From NCBI RefSeq assembly GCF_041320705.1, contig NZ_JBGGTQ010000001.1, positions 1 through 64,000 of the forward strand: 64,000 nucleotides of DNA, given 5' to 3'. A program made the translations under genes and the position numbers. Positions 35,503-44,639 of this stretch are shown piece by piece. Positions within the stretch are counted from its first letter, which is position 1. The number at the start of each line of letters is the position of its first letter. This DNA comes from Kineococcus mangrovi. Its GTDB lineage: Bacteria; Actinomycetota; Actinomycetes; Actinomycetales; Kineococcaceae. Under the pieces are notes generated by a model. That model was not told the origin of the DNA. It ran no database searches and saw only the letters and a program-made list of their open reading frames with translations.

Positions 35503-36891
35503 GTGACCGACGCCGGGACCGCCGTCCTCGTCACCTCCGCGCACCTGTGCGCGGAACCGCCCCCGACCGGTGCCGGCGCCGCCGAGGTCGTCGCCGCCGC
35601 CGTGGGGCGCGCGCTGGCCGAGCGTCCGGACCCGCAGCGGTGCACCGCGGCCTGGGTCCTGGTCTGGTCCGGTGACCGGCCGCTGGCGACCCTGGAGATC
35701 CCCCTCCCCCTCGACCTCGCCGACGTCGCTCGGCGGTTGCCGCCCACCCCGCCGGCACCTCCCGCGACGACCCTCCCCCGTCCCGCCGCCCTCCCGTCGG
35801 TCACCGTCGTGGTCCCCACGGTCGTGCAGCGGGTGGAGGACCTGGAGCGGTGCCTGACCGGCCTGGAGGCGGCGCGCTACCCCGGTGGGTCCGGACGCGT
35901 GGAACTCCTCCTCGTGGACAACCGTCCGGTGGTGCCGGCCGACGACCCGCTGCCGGGTCTGCTGGCGCGCCACCCGCGGGTCCGTCGCGTCCGCGCACCC
36001 CGGCCCGGGATCTCGCAGGCGCGCAACGCCGGGCTCGCCGCGGCCCGGGGCGAGGTCGTCGCGTTCACCGACGACGACGTCCGCGTCGACCCCGGGTGGT
36101 TGCTGGCGCTGGGGAGGAGGTTCGCCGAACACCCCGAGGAGGACGTCGTCACGGGTCTGGTCGTCCCCGCCGAGCTCGAGACGCCCGCCCAGCGCGAGTA
36201 CGAGTCCCACTACGGCGGTTTCGGTGGGCAGCGCCGGCTGGCGCCCGCGCAGGTGGCCCCGGTCCCGGGCCGGCCCGGCCGCGTGCGGGAACTGCCCTGC
36301 CCGCCGGGTGGGGACGGTGAGTTCCCCGTCTACGGGGTCGGCGCCTTCGGCGCCGGCGCGAACATGGCGTTCCGGCGCACGGCGTTGCCGCGGGGTTTCG
36401 ACGTCCACCTGGGCACCGGCACCGCCTCGCGCGGCGGTGAGGACCTCGCCGCCCTCGTGGAGGTGCTGTGGCGCGGGGGGCGCCTCGGCTACGAACCGGC
36501 CGCCGTCGTCCACCACACCCACCGCCGCGACCTGCCCGGCCTCGAACGGCAGCTGCGCGGCAACGGTGTCGGGTTCACCGCGATGCTCACCTCCCTCGTC
36601 TGGCGGGACCGGGCCCACGCGCGCGCCCTCGCCGCCCTCGTGCCCGCCGCCGCCGTCGCCAAGGCGCGCTGGGCCCTCACCCGCGCCCGGTCCACCGCCA
36701 CCGCCACCGCCACCGGCCGACCGGTGCCGGACCGGGCCCCCGCCCCCGCGCGCACCGCGGACGCAGCCGGCGACCCCCGGCGCCTGGTCCTCCTGGAACT
36801 GCGCGGCATGCCCTGGGGTCCGCTCGCCTACTTGCGCGCCCGCGCCACCACCCGCACCACCACCCACCCCGTCCCGCAGGAGATCTCGTGA
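35503..36891 (+). CDS. GT2-family glycosyltransferase with N-terminal extension
   Basis: The 462-residue protein has an N-terminal region of about 95 residues without an assigned family, then a GT2 domain: VTVVVPTVVQRVEDLERCL, LLLVDNRP, the metal motif TDDDVRVDPGW (DDD at 190-192), and the acceptor-side region GTGTASRGGEDLAALVE. It has no clear membrane segment. GTG start with GGAGAGG upstream. It is clearly paralogous to the gene at 37903-39147, sharing TDDDVRVDP and the RGGEDL block. Donor and acceptor are unknown. Confidence 0.85.
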   Translation: MTDAGTAVLVTSAHLCAEPPPTGAGAAEVVAAAVGRALAERPDPQRCTAAWVLVWSGDRPLATLEIPLPLDLADVARRLPPTPPAPPATTLPRPAALPSVTVVVPTVVQRVEDLERCLTGLEAARYPGGSGRVELLLVDNRPVVPADDPLPGLLARHPRVRRVRAPRPGISQARNAGLAAARGEVVAFTDDDVRVDPGWLLALGRRFAEHPEEDVVTGLVVPAELETPAQREYESHYGGFGGQRRLAPAQVAPVPGRPGRVRELPCPPGGDGEFPVYGVGAFGAGANMAFRRTALPRGFDVHLGTGTASRGGEDLAALVEVLWRGGRLGYEPAAVVHHTHRRDLPGLERQLRGNGVGFTAMLTSLVWRDRAHARALAALVPAAAVAKARWALTRARSTATATATGRPVPDRAPAPARTADAAGDPRRLVLLELRGMPWGPLAYLRARATTRTTTHPVPQEIS

Positions 36892-37910
36892 GCGACGTCC
36901 TCGTCACCCCCGCCCCCCGGACCGGGGGACGCGCCGCCCCGGTCACCGTGACGGTCGTCGTCTGCGCCTACACCCTCGACCGGTGGGACGACCTCGTCGC
37001 CGGTCTCGGCGCCCTGCAGCGGCAGACCCGCCCGGTCGAGGAGGTGCTGCTCGTCGTGGACCACGCCCCGGACCTGCTCGCCCGCGCGCGCACCGCCCTC
37101 GGCCCGGCCGCCACCGTGCTCGAGAACGTCCACGAACGCGGTCTGTCCGGCGCGCGGAACACCGGTTCAGCCGCCGCGACCGGCGACGTCGTGCTGTTCC
37201 TCGACGACGACGCCCGCCCCGACGCCGACTGGGTCGCCGCGGGCGTGGCCGCGTTCGCCGACGACGACGTCGTGGGGACCGGCGGGACCGCCGTACCCGC
37301 CTGGGACGCACCGGGCCGGCCCGCCTGGTTCCCCGAGCCCTTCCTGTGGGTCGTGGGCTGCAGCTACGAGGGGTTGCCCGGTGACGGCGGGGCGCTGCGC
37401 AACCCGATCGGGGCGAGCATGGGGTTCCGCCGCGCGGACCTGCTCGCCGCCGGGGGTTTCACCACCGGCATCGGCCGGGTGGGCCGGCACCCTGTGGGGT
37501 GCGAGGAGACCGAGTTGTCCATCCGCGTGCGCCAGCGCCGCGGCGGGACGGCCCGGATCGTCCACACCAGGGGCGCCGTCGTGCACCACCGGGTGCGACG
37601 GGACCGCGCCACGGTCGGGTACTTCCTGCGCCGCTGCTTCTGGGAGGGTTTCTCCAAGGCCGTCGTCGCCGCCGCCGTCGGCGCCCAGGACGCGCTGTCC
37701 TCGGAGCGTTCCTACGCCTCCCGCGTCCTGCCCGGAGCCGTCCTGCGGGGTCTGCGTTCCACCGCGACGGGTCGCGGCAGCGCCGGGTTGCAGCAGGCCG
37801 CGGCCGTGGTGGCGGGGTTCTGCACGACCGCGGCGGGTTACGGCTACGGGCTGTGCACCCGCCGTTCCCGCTCCCCCCGCCGCACGGCGACGGGAGCCGG
37901 TCGTGGCTGA
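36888..37910 (+). CDS. GT2-family glycosyltransferase
   Basis: The 340-residue protein starts VTVTVVVCAYTLDRWDDL, has LLVVDHAPD, the metal motif LFLDDDARPDADW (DDD at 106-108) and a C-terminal part with GCSYEGLPGDGG, FRRADLLAAGGF and EETELSIRVRQR. GTG overlaps the previous stop as GTGA with GGAGATCTC before it. Weakly hydrophobic stretches near the C-terminus may contact the membrane. It is probably co-expressed with both neighbours to build one repeat unit. Confidence 0.85.
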   Translation: MSDVLVTPAPRTGGRAAPVTVTVVVCAYTLDRWDDLVAGLGALQRQTRPVEEVLLVVDHAPDLLARARTALGPAATVLENVHERGLSGARNTGSAAATGDVVLFLDDDARPDADWVAAGVAAFADDDVVGTGGTAVPAWDAPGRPAWFPEPFLWVVGCSYEGLPGDGGALRNPIGASMGFRRADLLAAGGFTTGIGRVGRHPVGCEETELSIRVRQRRGGTARIVHTRGAVVHHRVRRDRATVGYFLRRCFWEGFSKAVVAAAVGAQDALSSERSYASRVLPGAVLRGLRSTATGRGSAGLQQAAAVVAGFCTTAAGYGYGLCTRRSRSPRRTATGAGRG

Positions 37911-39147
37911 GGCGCCCGCCCTGCCCGTGTGGTGCACCGAGGTGGACCTCGCCCCCGGTCGTCCTGCCCTGCCCCCCGCCCCCGCCGGCGCGCGGTCGGT
38001 GCGCGTGCTGGTCCGCCTCGACGGCAACCCCCTGGGGTACGTGACGACCCCCGCGCAGCCGGGCCCGGACGACGCCGCCGTGCTGGCCGGTCTGCCGGCG
38101 GGCGCGCGCGACCGCGTCCGCGCGCGCCGGGCCGGCGCTCCCGCGAGCGACGCGCTCGCCGACGTCGGGACCGGGACGCGCGTGAGCGTCGTCGTGTGCA
38201 CCCGCAACCGGCCGGAGGTGCTGGCCCGCTGCCTGCAGCACCTGGGCCGGCTCACCTACCCCGACCTGGAGGTCCTCGTCGTCGACAACGCCCCGGCCGA
38301 CGACGCCACCCGCGACGTCGTCGCCGCGGCCGCCGCCGGCGACCCGCGGGTCCGGTACGCGCGCCAGGAGGTCCCGGGGTTGTCGCACGCGCGCAACCGG
38401 GGGCTGGAACTGGCCACCGGGGAGGTCGTGGCCTACACCGACGACGACGTCCGCGTCGACCCGTGGTGGGTCCACGGCCTGGTCCGGGGTTTCACCCGTC
38501 GTCCCGACGTCGCGTGCGTGGCCGGCCTGACCGTCGCGGCCGCGCTGGACACCGAGGTCGAGGCCTACTTCGACGCCCGGGTCTCGTGGTCCACGCTGCG
38601 CGAACCGCGCGTCTACGACCTGGCGACCGGGTCGGCGGGCGGGGCGATGTACCCGTACGCGGCCGGGGTGTTCGGCACGGGTGCGAACGTGGCCTTCCGG
38701 CGCGCCGACCTGGTGCGCCGCGGCGGGTTCGACGTGTTCCTCGGGGCCGGTACGGCGACCCGCGGGGGTGAGGACCTCGACGCGTTCGTCCAGACGATCG
38801 TGCACGGGGGCGCCGTGGCGGTCGAACCGTCCGCGGTGGTGTGGCACCACCACCGCAGCACGCCCGGTGAGCTCGCGGAGCAGATGTACGGCTACGGGAC
38901 GGGACTGACGGCGTTCTACACCAAGCTCCTGCTCGAGCGCCGCACCCGCGCGGGTGTGCTGCGCGCGGTCCCGGCCGGGCTGGCCCGGCTGGCCGGGACC
39001 GTCGCCGGGGTCCGTCGCCGCGACCGGGCCGGCGCCGGGACCGGCACGGGAACCCCCGGACCGGGCGCCGGGCTGGTCCGGCGGGAACTCACCGGGATGC
39101 TCGCCGGGCCGGGCCTGTACCTGCGCGCCCGCACCGCCCGCGGCTGA
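37903..39147 (+). CDS. GT2-family glycosyltransferase with N-terminal extension
   Basis: The 414-residue protein has an N-terminal extension (about 1-92, with VRVLVRLDGNPLGYVTTP) and a GT2 domain: VSVVVCTRNRPEVLARCL, VLVVDNAP, metal motif TDDDVRVDPWW (DDD at 180-182), then GTGANVAFRRADL and GAGTATRGGEDLDAF. GTG at 37903 overlaps the preceding gene by 8 bases with GGGAG upstream. Its likeness to the gene at 35503 points to a duplication flanking the middle gene. Confidence 0.85.
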   Translation: MAEAPALPVWCTEVDLAPGRPALPPAPAGARSVRVLVRLDGNPLGYVTTPAQPGPDDAAVLAGLPAGARDRVRARRAGAPASDALADVGTGTRVSVVVCTRNRPEVLARCLQHLGRLTYPDLEVLVVDNAPADDATRDVVAAAAAGDPRVRYARQEVPGLSHARNRGLELATGEVVAYTDDDVRVDPWWVHGLVRGFTRRPDVACVAGLTVAAALDTEVEAYFDARVSWSTLREPRVYDLATGSAGGAMYPYAAGVFGTGANVAFRRADLVRRGGFDVFLGAGTATRGGEDLDAFVQTIVHGGAVAVEPSAVVWHHHRSTPGELAEQMYGYGTGLTAFYTKLLLERRTRAGVLRAVPAGLARLAGTVAGVRRRDRAGAGTGTGTPGPGAGLVRRELTGMLAGPGLYLRARTARG

Positions 39148-39153
39148 GGGCCC

Positions 39154-39188
39154 TGACCGCGCCCGCGCTCAGCGGGCGGGCGCGGTCA
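39154..39188. terminator. Bidirectional terminator between convergent genes
   Basis: TGACCGCGCCCGC (39154-39166) and GCGGGCGCGGTCA (39176-39188) form a perfect 13-bp stem with a 9-base loop. The stop codon of the minus-strand gene lies in the loop. Confidence 0.7.
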
Positions 39189-40149
39189 CGGCGTCGAGCG
39201 CGTCGAGCGCGGGATCGCCGGGGGCGAACTTGCGGGCCATGAACCGCCCGGAGGCGAGCAGGTGCTCGAGGTCGGCCGCGCCGAACTCGTCGGGTCTGCC
39301 CGACCCCGGGTCGCTGAACCGGATCTCGTGCAGCGCGTCGCGCTCGACGACGAGCCCGGGTTCGCCCGCCAGGAGCGTCGGGGTGAAGGCCTCGGTCGGG
39401 ATGACCGTCCGGGCGAAGAACTCCACCAGGGCCTCCCCCTCGGCCGTCCCCAGCCGGTCCACGAACGCCGTGAGCGCCCGGCGGGAGAGGGCGAACCACG
39501 CCGAACCCCACCAGAGCTCGTACCCCGCCACCGGCAGCGACGCGCGCCGGCCCACCTTGGGCGGCAGACCGGTGCCGGTCGGCATGAGGTACAGCCGGAC
39601 GAACGGCTGGGACCGCTCGAGCACGAGCGCCAGGACCTCGGCCGCACGGCGCAGGACCCGCGGGGACCGCCGGCCGCCGGGCCAGGACGGCAGGGTGGCG
39701 TAACGGAACCCGTAGCGGCGGCGCACGTCCTGGGCCACCGCGGGCTCGCTCGTCCGGGCGACGGGCTGCACGTCCAGGACCGCGTCGGCGCTCGTGCCGC
39801 CCAGCCTGTCCCGCAGCGCGGCCGCGGGGGCGAGCGGGTAGTCCTGCTCGGACAGGGTCAGGACCCAGTCGACGTCGAGCTCGCCCAGCACCCACCGCAG
39901 CACGCGGTGGCGTTCGAGTTCCAGGCTCATGTCCCCCCACACGACGGGGACCGACGTCAGGTGCAGGTGACCGCCCACCGCCTCGACGACGGCCGGGTCG
40001 ATCGGGTTCTCGAAGCCGTTGTGCAGCAGCACGATCTCGGCCGCCGGGTCGTTGCGGCGCAGCGTGGTGAGCAACCGGGTCAACTGCCCGCCGGAGCGGT
40101 AGGAGGAGACGAGGTAGGCCAGCCGGAGGTCCCGGGGGGTGGTCGTCAC
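39169..40149 (-). CDS. GT14-like (core-2/I-branching type) glycosyltransferase
   Basis: The 326-residue protein resembles the beta-1,6-N-acetylglucosaminyltransferase/xylosyltransferase-like family GT14: LRLAYLVSSYRSGGQLTRLL, the VVWGDMSLELER segment and LTLSEQDYPL (99-106), which matches the family's 'SGQDYPL'. Bacterial members add branches to surface glycans. GTG at 40149 overlaps the stop of the small membrane-protein gene as GTGA. There is no signal peptide, so it acts in the cytoplasm. Confidence 0.75.
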   Translation of the reverse strand: MTTTPRDLRLAYLVSSYRSGGQLTRLLTTLRRNDPAAEIVLLHNGFENPIDPAVVEAVGGHLHLTSVPVVWGDMSLELERHRVLRWVLGELDVDWVLTLSEQDYPLAPAAALRDRLGGTSADAVLDVQPVARTSEPAVAQDVRRRYGFRYATLPSWPGGRRSPRVLRRAAEVLALVLERSQPFVRLYLMPTGTGLPPKVGRRASLPVAGYELWWGSAWFALSRRALTAFVDRLGTAEGEALVEFFARTVIPTEAFTPTLLAGEPGLVVERDALHEIRFSDPGSGRPDEFGAADLEHLLASGRFMARKFAPGDPALDALDAVTAPAR

Positions 40150-40430
40150 GACAGGACCAGCGCGAACCGCACGAGGGTCGCCAGCCCCGCCCCGAGGGCG
40201 CAGCCGACGGTGAGCACCAGCAGCGCCCGCCGCGGGCGGCCGGGGGCGGTGACGGGGGTGCCGTGCGTTCCCGCGCACGCCGTGCGCCGCGTCAGGTCCA
40301 GGGCCAGCGCCCCGGCCCCGGCGGCCGCGAGGAGCACCAGCCCCAGCCACGAGCCCAGCGCGCGGGCGACGTCGCGCGGGAACAGCGCCGCGAGCGATCC
40401 GTCGAGGATCGGTTCGACGAGGTGGTGCAC
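40146..40430 (-). CDS. Small two-helix membrane protein
   Basis: The 94-residue product has two predicted membrane helices (WLGLVLLAAAGAGALALDL and ALLVLTVGCALGAGLATLVRFALVL). It is not recognised. GTG at 40430 has GGAGG upstream, and its stop is coupled to the GT14-like gene. The gene follows the large membrane protein at 70 bases. It could be a partner of either. Confidence 0.6.
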   Translation of the reverse strand: MHHLVEPILDGSLAALFPRDVARALGSWLGLVLLAAAGAGALALDLTRRTACAGTHGTPVTAPGRPRRALLVLTVGCALGAGLATLVRFALVLS

Positions 40431-40500
40431 CGGGTCCTCCAGCAGGTGTCCAGAACGGGTCGCGGACGGGTGTCCGCCGGTGAGGTGGTGGGGGTGCGGG

Positions 40501-42855
40501 TCAGGCGCTGCGCCGCAGCAGCAGCGCGTCGTCCCAGCGGCCGACGACGTGGTACCGGCCGGAGGTCACGAGGCGGTCGCCGAACTGCCACAACCACCCC
40601 GGGGCCCGGCCCTGCTGCAGCTCCCCCAGGGCCTCCTGCTCGGAGCTGAGCAGCACGAACTCCGGCGGGTCCTCGCCGAGGCAGGACGCGGACCCCCCCG
40701 ACAGGCAGGCGTCGACGTCGAGCAGGCGTTCGTTCGGCGAGGCGACCGGGTACCGCGGCGCCAGGCCCGACCCCTCGAGCGTCGTGGCGACCGCGTCGTC
40801 CGGTCCGGCGAGGGCGAAGTACCGCTCGGAGGCCGCGACCAGACCCGGGGCGGTCCGTTCGAAGGCCGTGTTCAGACCGCGGGTCCCGACCAGGAGCAAC
40901 CCGGCCGCCACGGCCAGCGCGACGAGCCCGGCGACCCCCGCGACCGCGGCACCGGTGGACAAGGCCGGGGGCAGCGGGCGGTGCCGGTGCCGGCCCCGGC
41001 GTCGCGACCGCGCCGGCTCGCCGGCCGCCACGAGGTCGCGCAGGGCCACGACGGCCAGCGGCGCGAGCACCGGGGAGGCGAAGAGGAAGCAGCGGATGAC
41101 GACCTCCCCGCCGTAGCTCTGCACCGCCAGCAACCCGAACGGGGCCAGGGCGAGGCCGGCGAGCAGCAGCCCACCGGGCCGGCGGCGCCGGCGGGCCAGG
41201 CCCGCGACGGCGAGCAGGAGCAGCAGCCCGGACCACGCCATCCGCACGTACTGCGCGCGCTGGTAGGTGGGGTCGCCCGTCAGCCGGTCGGCAACCCCGG
41301 CCCCCAGGGAGGACCCGACCTGCCCGACGTCGCGCAGGACCATCCCCAGGTGCCCGAACCAGAAGTCGGTCGCGCCGTAGCTGAACCAGCCCGCGAACAG
41401 GACCGCGGCGACGAGCCACAGGGACCGGAACCGGGCCCGGCCCGTCACCGTCAGGACCCCCAGCGTCAGCAGCAGGGTCAGCGGCGTCAGCTGGTGGACG
41501 GCGACGATCCCCGCGGTCACGACGACCAGGGCGAGCAGGAGCGCCCGCAGCGACGCCGGGCTCGTGCCGGCGGGGTCGGCGGGGGTGCGCCGCAGCGCGA
41601 CGAGGACGCGCCGGCGCCACGAGGGACCGGGGCCCGCGGCGGGCTGCGCCGCGGGAGCGGGGAGGCGGGCCAGCCACAGGCAGGTCGCGAGCACGGCGAG
41701 GTAGCAGGTGAGGGCCGTGGCCTGCGGGGAGAAGTAGTCCTGCTGGTACCAGTTCGTGACCATCCCGACGAGGACGGCGGCCCAGGCCCAGCGCAGCGAC
41801 CCGGTGACGACGCGCCCGACGACGAGCAGCGCGGGCAGGTTCACCAGCGCCGAGAACAGCGGGGCCAGGACGAGGAGGCCGCGGGCGTCCGGGACGCCGG
41901 CGAGCGCGACGAGCTGGGCGCCGGCGCCCCAGAACGCGGGCCAGCTGAACCGGGCGTCGACCCCGGCCGGGACGGCGCCGCGGGTCGAGACGTGGTCGAT
42001 GAACCCGACGTGCACCCACGCGGTCGGGACGCTGCCGTAGCCGTCGGCGGCCGCCACCGTCGTGTACCCGACGAGGGCGAGCACGACGCTCACCCCCACG
42101 AGCACGAGGTGGTCGGGCCGCGGCGCGCGCAGCGCGAGGACCGCGACGACGGCGACGAGGACGAGCGCGGCGAGGACCTGCCAGCCCAGGACGGGCAGGA
42201 GGCCGAGGGCCGAGACCCGGTCCAGCGGCAGGACCCGGGTGCCCCACCACCACAGCGCCGCGGCGGCGAGCAGCAAGAGCGCCGGGACCGCGCGCCGGCG
42301 CGACACCCCCCGGCCCACCCGCCGCCGCCAGGTCCGGGCCGGCGGGGACGGCCGGTCGAGCGCCCTCAGCCGGGCGCGGGCGGACCGGCTGCGGTGCAGC
42401 ACGAGGACGGTCGCCGCCGCGGCCAGCAGGCTGCCCGACCAGGCGGACCCGACGGGGTGCCAGAACCCCGTCACCAGGGCCGCCGTGCCCTGCAGCAGGG
42501 CCCACGAGAAGCTCAGGGCGCTCGCCAGGGCCGCCGTCACGAGCAGGTTCGGCAGCCGCAGCGCGAGCGCCAGCGGCAGGCCCGGGACCAGGGTCACGAA
42601 CAGGACCGCGGCCAGCGTCCGGCCGGGCAGCGCCCAGCCGAGCGCGGCGGCCGCCGGGACGAGCAGGGCCAGGACCAGGGAGAGCGCCAGCGGCACGCGC
42701 AGCGCGTGCAGGACCCGCAGCGCCCGGACGTCGGGCCGCTCGGACCGGCCCGCGGGGACCGCCTGCGCGCCCGGTCCCGGGCGCGGCACGAGCGCGGCGG
42801 TGACCGGGCCGGTCCCGACCGTCGCCGCAGCCCCCGCACGCAGACGTCCGTCCAC
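40501..42855 (-). CDS. Large polytopic membrane protein, GT-C-like
   Basis: The 784-residue protein has roughly 15 predicted membrane helices and a C-terminal soluble domain (about 690-784) ending DDALLLRRSA. Loop regions such as DGYGSVPTAWVHVGFIDHVSTRG and NWYQQDYFSPQ resemble GT-C-type glycosyltransferases that use polyprenyl-phosphate sugars, but no definite family motif is visible. I chose GTG at 42855 because GGAGAGGGGGAGG directly precedes it. It probably acts on the outer face of the membrane in surface glycan synthesis. Confidence 0.7.
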   Translation of the reverse strand: MDGRLRAGAAATVGTGPVTAALVPRPGPGAQAVPAGRSERPDVRALRVLHALRVPLALSLVLALLVPAAAALGWALPGRTLAAVLFVTLVPGLPLALALRLPNLLVTAALASALSFSWALLQGTAALVTGFWHPVGSAWSGSLLAAAATVLVLHRSRSARARLRALDRPSPPARTWRRRVGRGVSRRRAVPALLLLAAAALWWWGTRVLPLDRVSALGLLPVLGWQVLAALVLVAVVAVLALRAPRPDHLVLVGVSVVLALVGYTTVAAADGYGSVPTAWVHVGFIDHVSTRGAVPAGVDARFSWPAFWGAGAQLVALAGVPDARGLLVLAPLFSALVNLPALLVVGRVVTGSLRWAWAAVLVGMVTNWYQQDYFSPQATALTCYLAVLATCLWLARLPAPAAQPAAGPGPSWRRRVLVALRRTPADPAGTSPASLRALLLALVVVTAGIVAVHQLTPLTLLLTLGVLTVTGRARFRSLWLVAAVLFAGWFSYGATDFWFGHLGMVLRDVGQVGSSLGAGVADRLTGDPTYQRAQYVRMAWSGLLLLLAVAGLARRRRRPGGLLLAGLALAPFGLLAVQSYGGEVVIRCFLFASPVLAPLAVVALRDLVAAGEPARSRRRGRHRHRPLPPALSTGAAVAGVAGLVALAVAAGLLLVGTRGLNTAFERTAPGLVAASERYFALAGPDDAVATTLEGSGLAPRYPVASPNERLLDVDACLSGGSASCLGEDPPEFVLLSSEQEALGELQQGRAPGWLWQFGDRLVTSGRYHVVGRWDDALLLRRSA

Positions 42856-43072
42856 GCCTCCCCCTCTCCTCGTCACCCGGGTCACCCGGGTCGTGCTGGT
42901 CGTCGTCCCCGGCGGCGCCGGGACCCACCACCGATCGTCACGTTCCGCAGCCGCCGAGGTCGCACGCGTCCGGGCGGGAGTGGGCCGTCCGTGGGACCGG
43001 GCCCGCTCTTCGACCCACCGGGGTGCACCCGTCCGTGGCGCCGTCCCCGCCCCGTGCCGGCCGGCCGGTCCC

Positions 43073-44602
43073 CTAGACCGCGCGGCGCGCGCGCCGCAGC
43101 AGGACCAGGCACCACGGCAGGCAGGCCAGGGCCAGCGCGAACCGGACGGCGTTCGTCACCGGGTCCTGCGGCAGGAGCACCGTCGCGCCGGCGACGGCGC
43201 TCACGAGGAGGATCTCGGCGTGCAACCGGCGGGTCGCGCGCGGGAACGTGCCGAGCCCGCGGGCGCACCAGCGCTGGGCGGCGCTCTGCGCGCAGAACGC
43301 GACGAGCGTCGCCACGGCCGCCCCGGAGGCGCCCCAGGACGGCACGAGGACGAGGTTCAGGCCGATGTTCGAGGCGGCGACCGCCAGGGAGACGACGGCC
43401 AGGAGGCGGGTGCGGCGCTCGATGACGAGCATGCGGCCCGTCGCGCTGCCCGCCGCCCCGGCGTACGCGCTGAGGACGACGACGTAGACGACGACGAGCA
43501 GACCGGCCGGTTCGAAGGTCGCGGGGGCGATGACGCGCAGGACGACGGGGGCGCCGAGGGTGATCCCGAGGACGACCGGGGACAGCAGCCGGTAGATCGT
43601 GTCGCGGGTCGCGCCGATGAGTTCCCAGCGCAGCGCGCGGTCGGCGACGGCGGCGAAGCGCGGGGTCCAGGTGGCGCTCGTGAGCCCGATGACCTGGGTG
43701 GCCACGTACCCCACGGTGTACGCGATCTGGTAGCGCCCCACCTCGGCCGGTCCCGCCAGCCGTTGCAGGACGATGCGGTCGCCCGCGTTCAGCACGAACC
43801 CCGACAGCGAGTTCAGGACGAGCGGCACGCCGAACGCGACGGCCGGGGCCAGGACCGGCCAGGACAACGCCCCCCGCAGCCGGGGGCGGGCCAGGCACAG
43901 GCCGACGACGGCGCCGAGCGCGTCGGCGACGAGCAGGCCGGTGACGTAGCGGGACACCCCCGTCGGACCGGCGGTCTGCACGTGCGCCAGGACGAGGACC
44001 ACGCCGAGGACCTGGCCGCCCACCGCGGACACCAGGGTGACGAGGGCGTAGGGGCGCAGGCGGTCCGCCGCCAGCAGCAGGCCCAGGGCGACGAAGACCC
44101 CCGCCGTCGGCACGGTCCACAGCACGGTGAGCAGCAGGACGGGCCGGTCGGTGAACCCGAACGCCGGGGCCCACCAGCCCGCGGTCACCCAGACCAGCGC
44201 GGTGCAGGTCGTCGCCGCCAGGAGCGCGGCCGTCGCCAGGGCCCGGGCCGCGCGGTCGTCGCCGTCCTGGGCGAAGCGCAGGACGACGGCGTGGTCCAGC
44301 CCCAGCAGGACGACGGCCATCAGCAGCTGGTGCACCGAGATCGCCAGGGCCAGGGTGCCCAGCGAGGCGGGGTCGCCGAGCACGTGGGCCAGGACCGGGG
44401 AGGCGACGGCGCTGGAGACGAGCTGCGCGCCGGCCACGACGACGTAGAGCAGGCCGCGACCGAAGAGCGTCGAGGAGCTCGCCCGCTCCTGGGCCTCGTC
44501 CTGCCGGGGATCGGCCACCGGGCCCCGTGCCCCGGGTCCGCTCCCGGGTCCGCTCTCGGATTCGGCCCCGGGGACGGGGCGAGCGGGCGTGGCGGCGCTC
44601 AC
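43073..44602 (-). CDS. Wzx-type polysaccharide flippase (MOP superfamily)
   Basis: The 509-residue protein has an N-terminal cytoplasmic tail rich in Gly/Pro/Glu (1-45) and about 14 membrane helices, with the family start LFGRGLLYVVVAGAQLVSSAV and the later RYQIAYTVGYVATQVIGLTSATWTPRF. MOP-type flippases move lipid-linked repeat units to the outer leaflet. GTG at 44602 has GGAGG at seven bases. A second flippase gene lies at 58483-59853, so two different lipid-linked glycans may be exported. Confidence 0.85.
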   Translation of the reverse strand: MSAATPARPVPGAESESGPGSGPGARGPVADPRQDEAQERASSSTLFGRGLLYVVVAGAQLVSSAVASPVLAHVLGDPASLGTLALAISVHQLLMAVVLLGLDHAVVLRFAQDGDDRAARALATAALLAATTCTALVWVTAGWWAPAFGFTDRPVLLLTVLWTVPTAGVFVALGLLLAADRLRPYALVTLVSAVGGQVLGVVLVLAHVQTAGPTGVSRYVTGLLVADALGAVVGLCLARPRLRGALSWPVLAPAVAFGVPLVLNSLSGFVLNAGDRIVLQRLAGPAEVGRYQIAYTVGYVATQVIGLTSATWTPRFAAVADRALRWELIGATRDTIYRLLSPVVLGITLGAPVVLRVIAPATFEPAGLLVVVYVVVLSAYAGAAGSATGRMLVIERRTRLLAVVSLAVAASNIGLNLVLVPSWGASGAAVATLVAFCAQSAAQRWCARGLGTFPRATRRLHAEILLVSAVAGATVLLPQDPVTNAVRFALALACLPWCLVLLRRARRAV

Positions 44603-44639
44603 GGGGCGACCTCCGGTCGGCGGTGGGGACGTGGGGGCA

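Noticed and set aside
42872-42891. Direct repeat GTCACCCGG x2 near the start of the large membrane-protein gene.
   Set aside because: Two short copies inside the alternative N-terminal coding region; no sign of a regulatory or mobile function.
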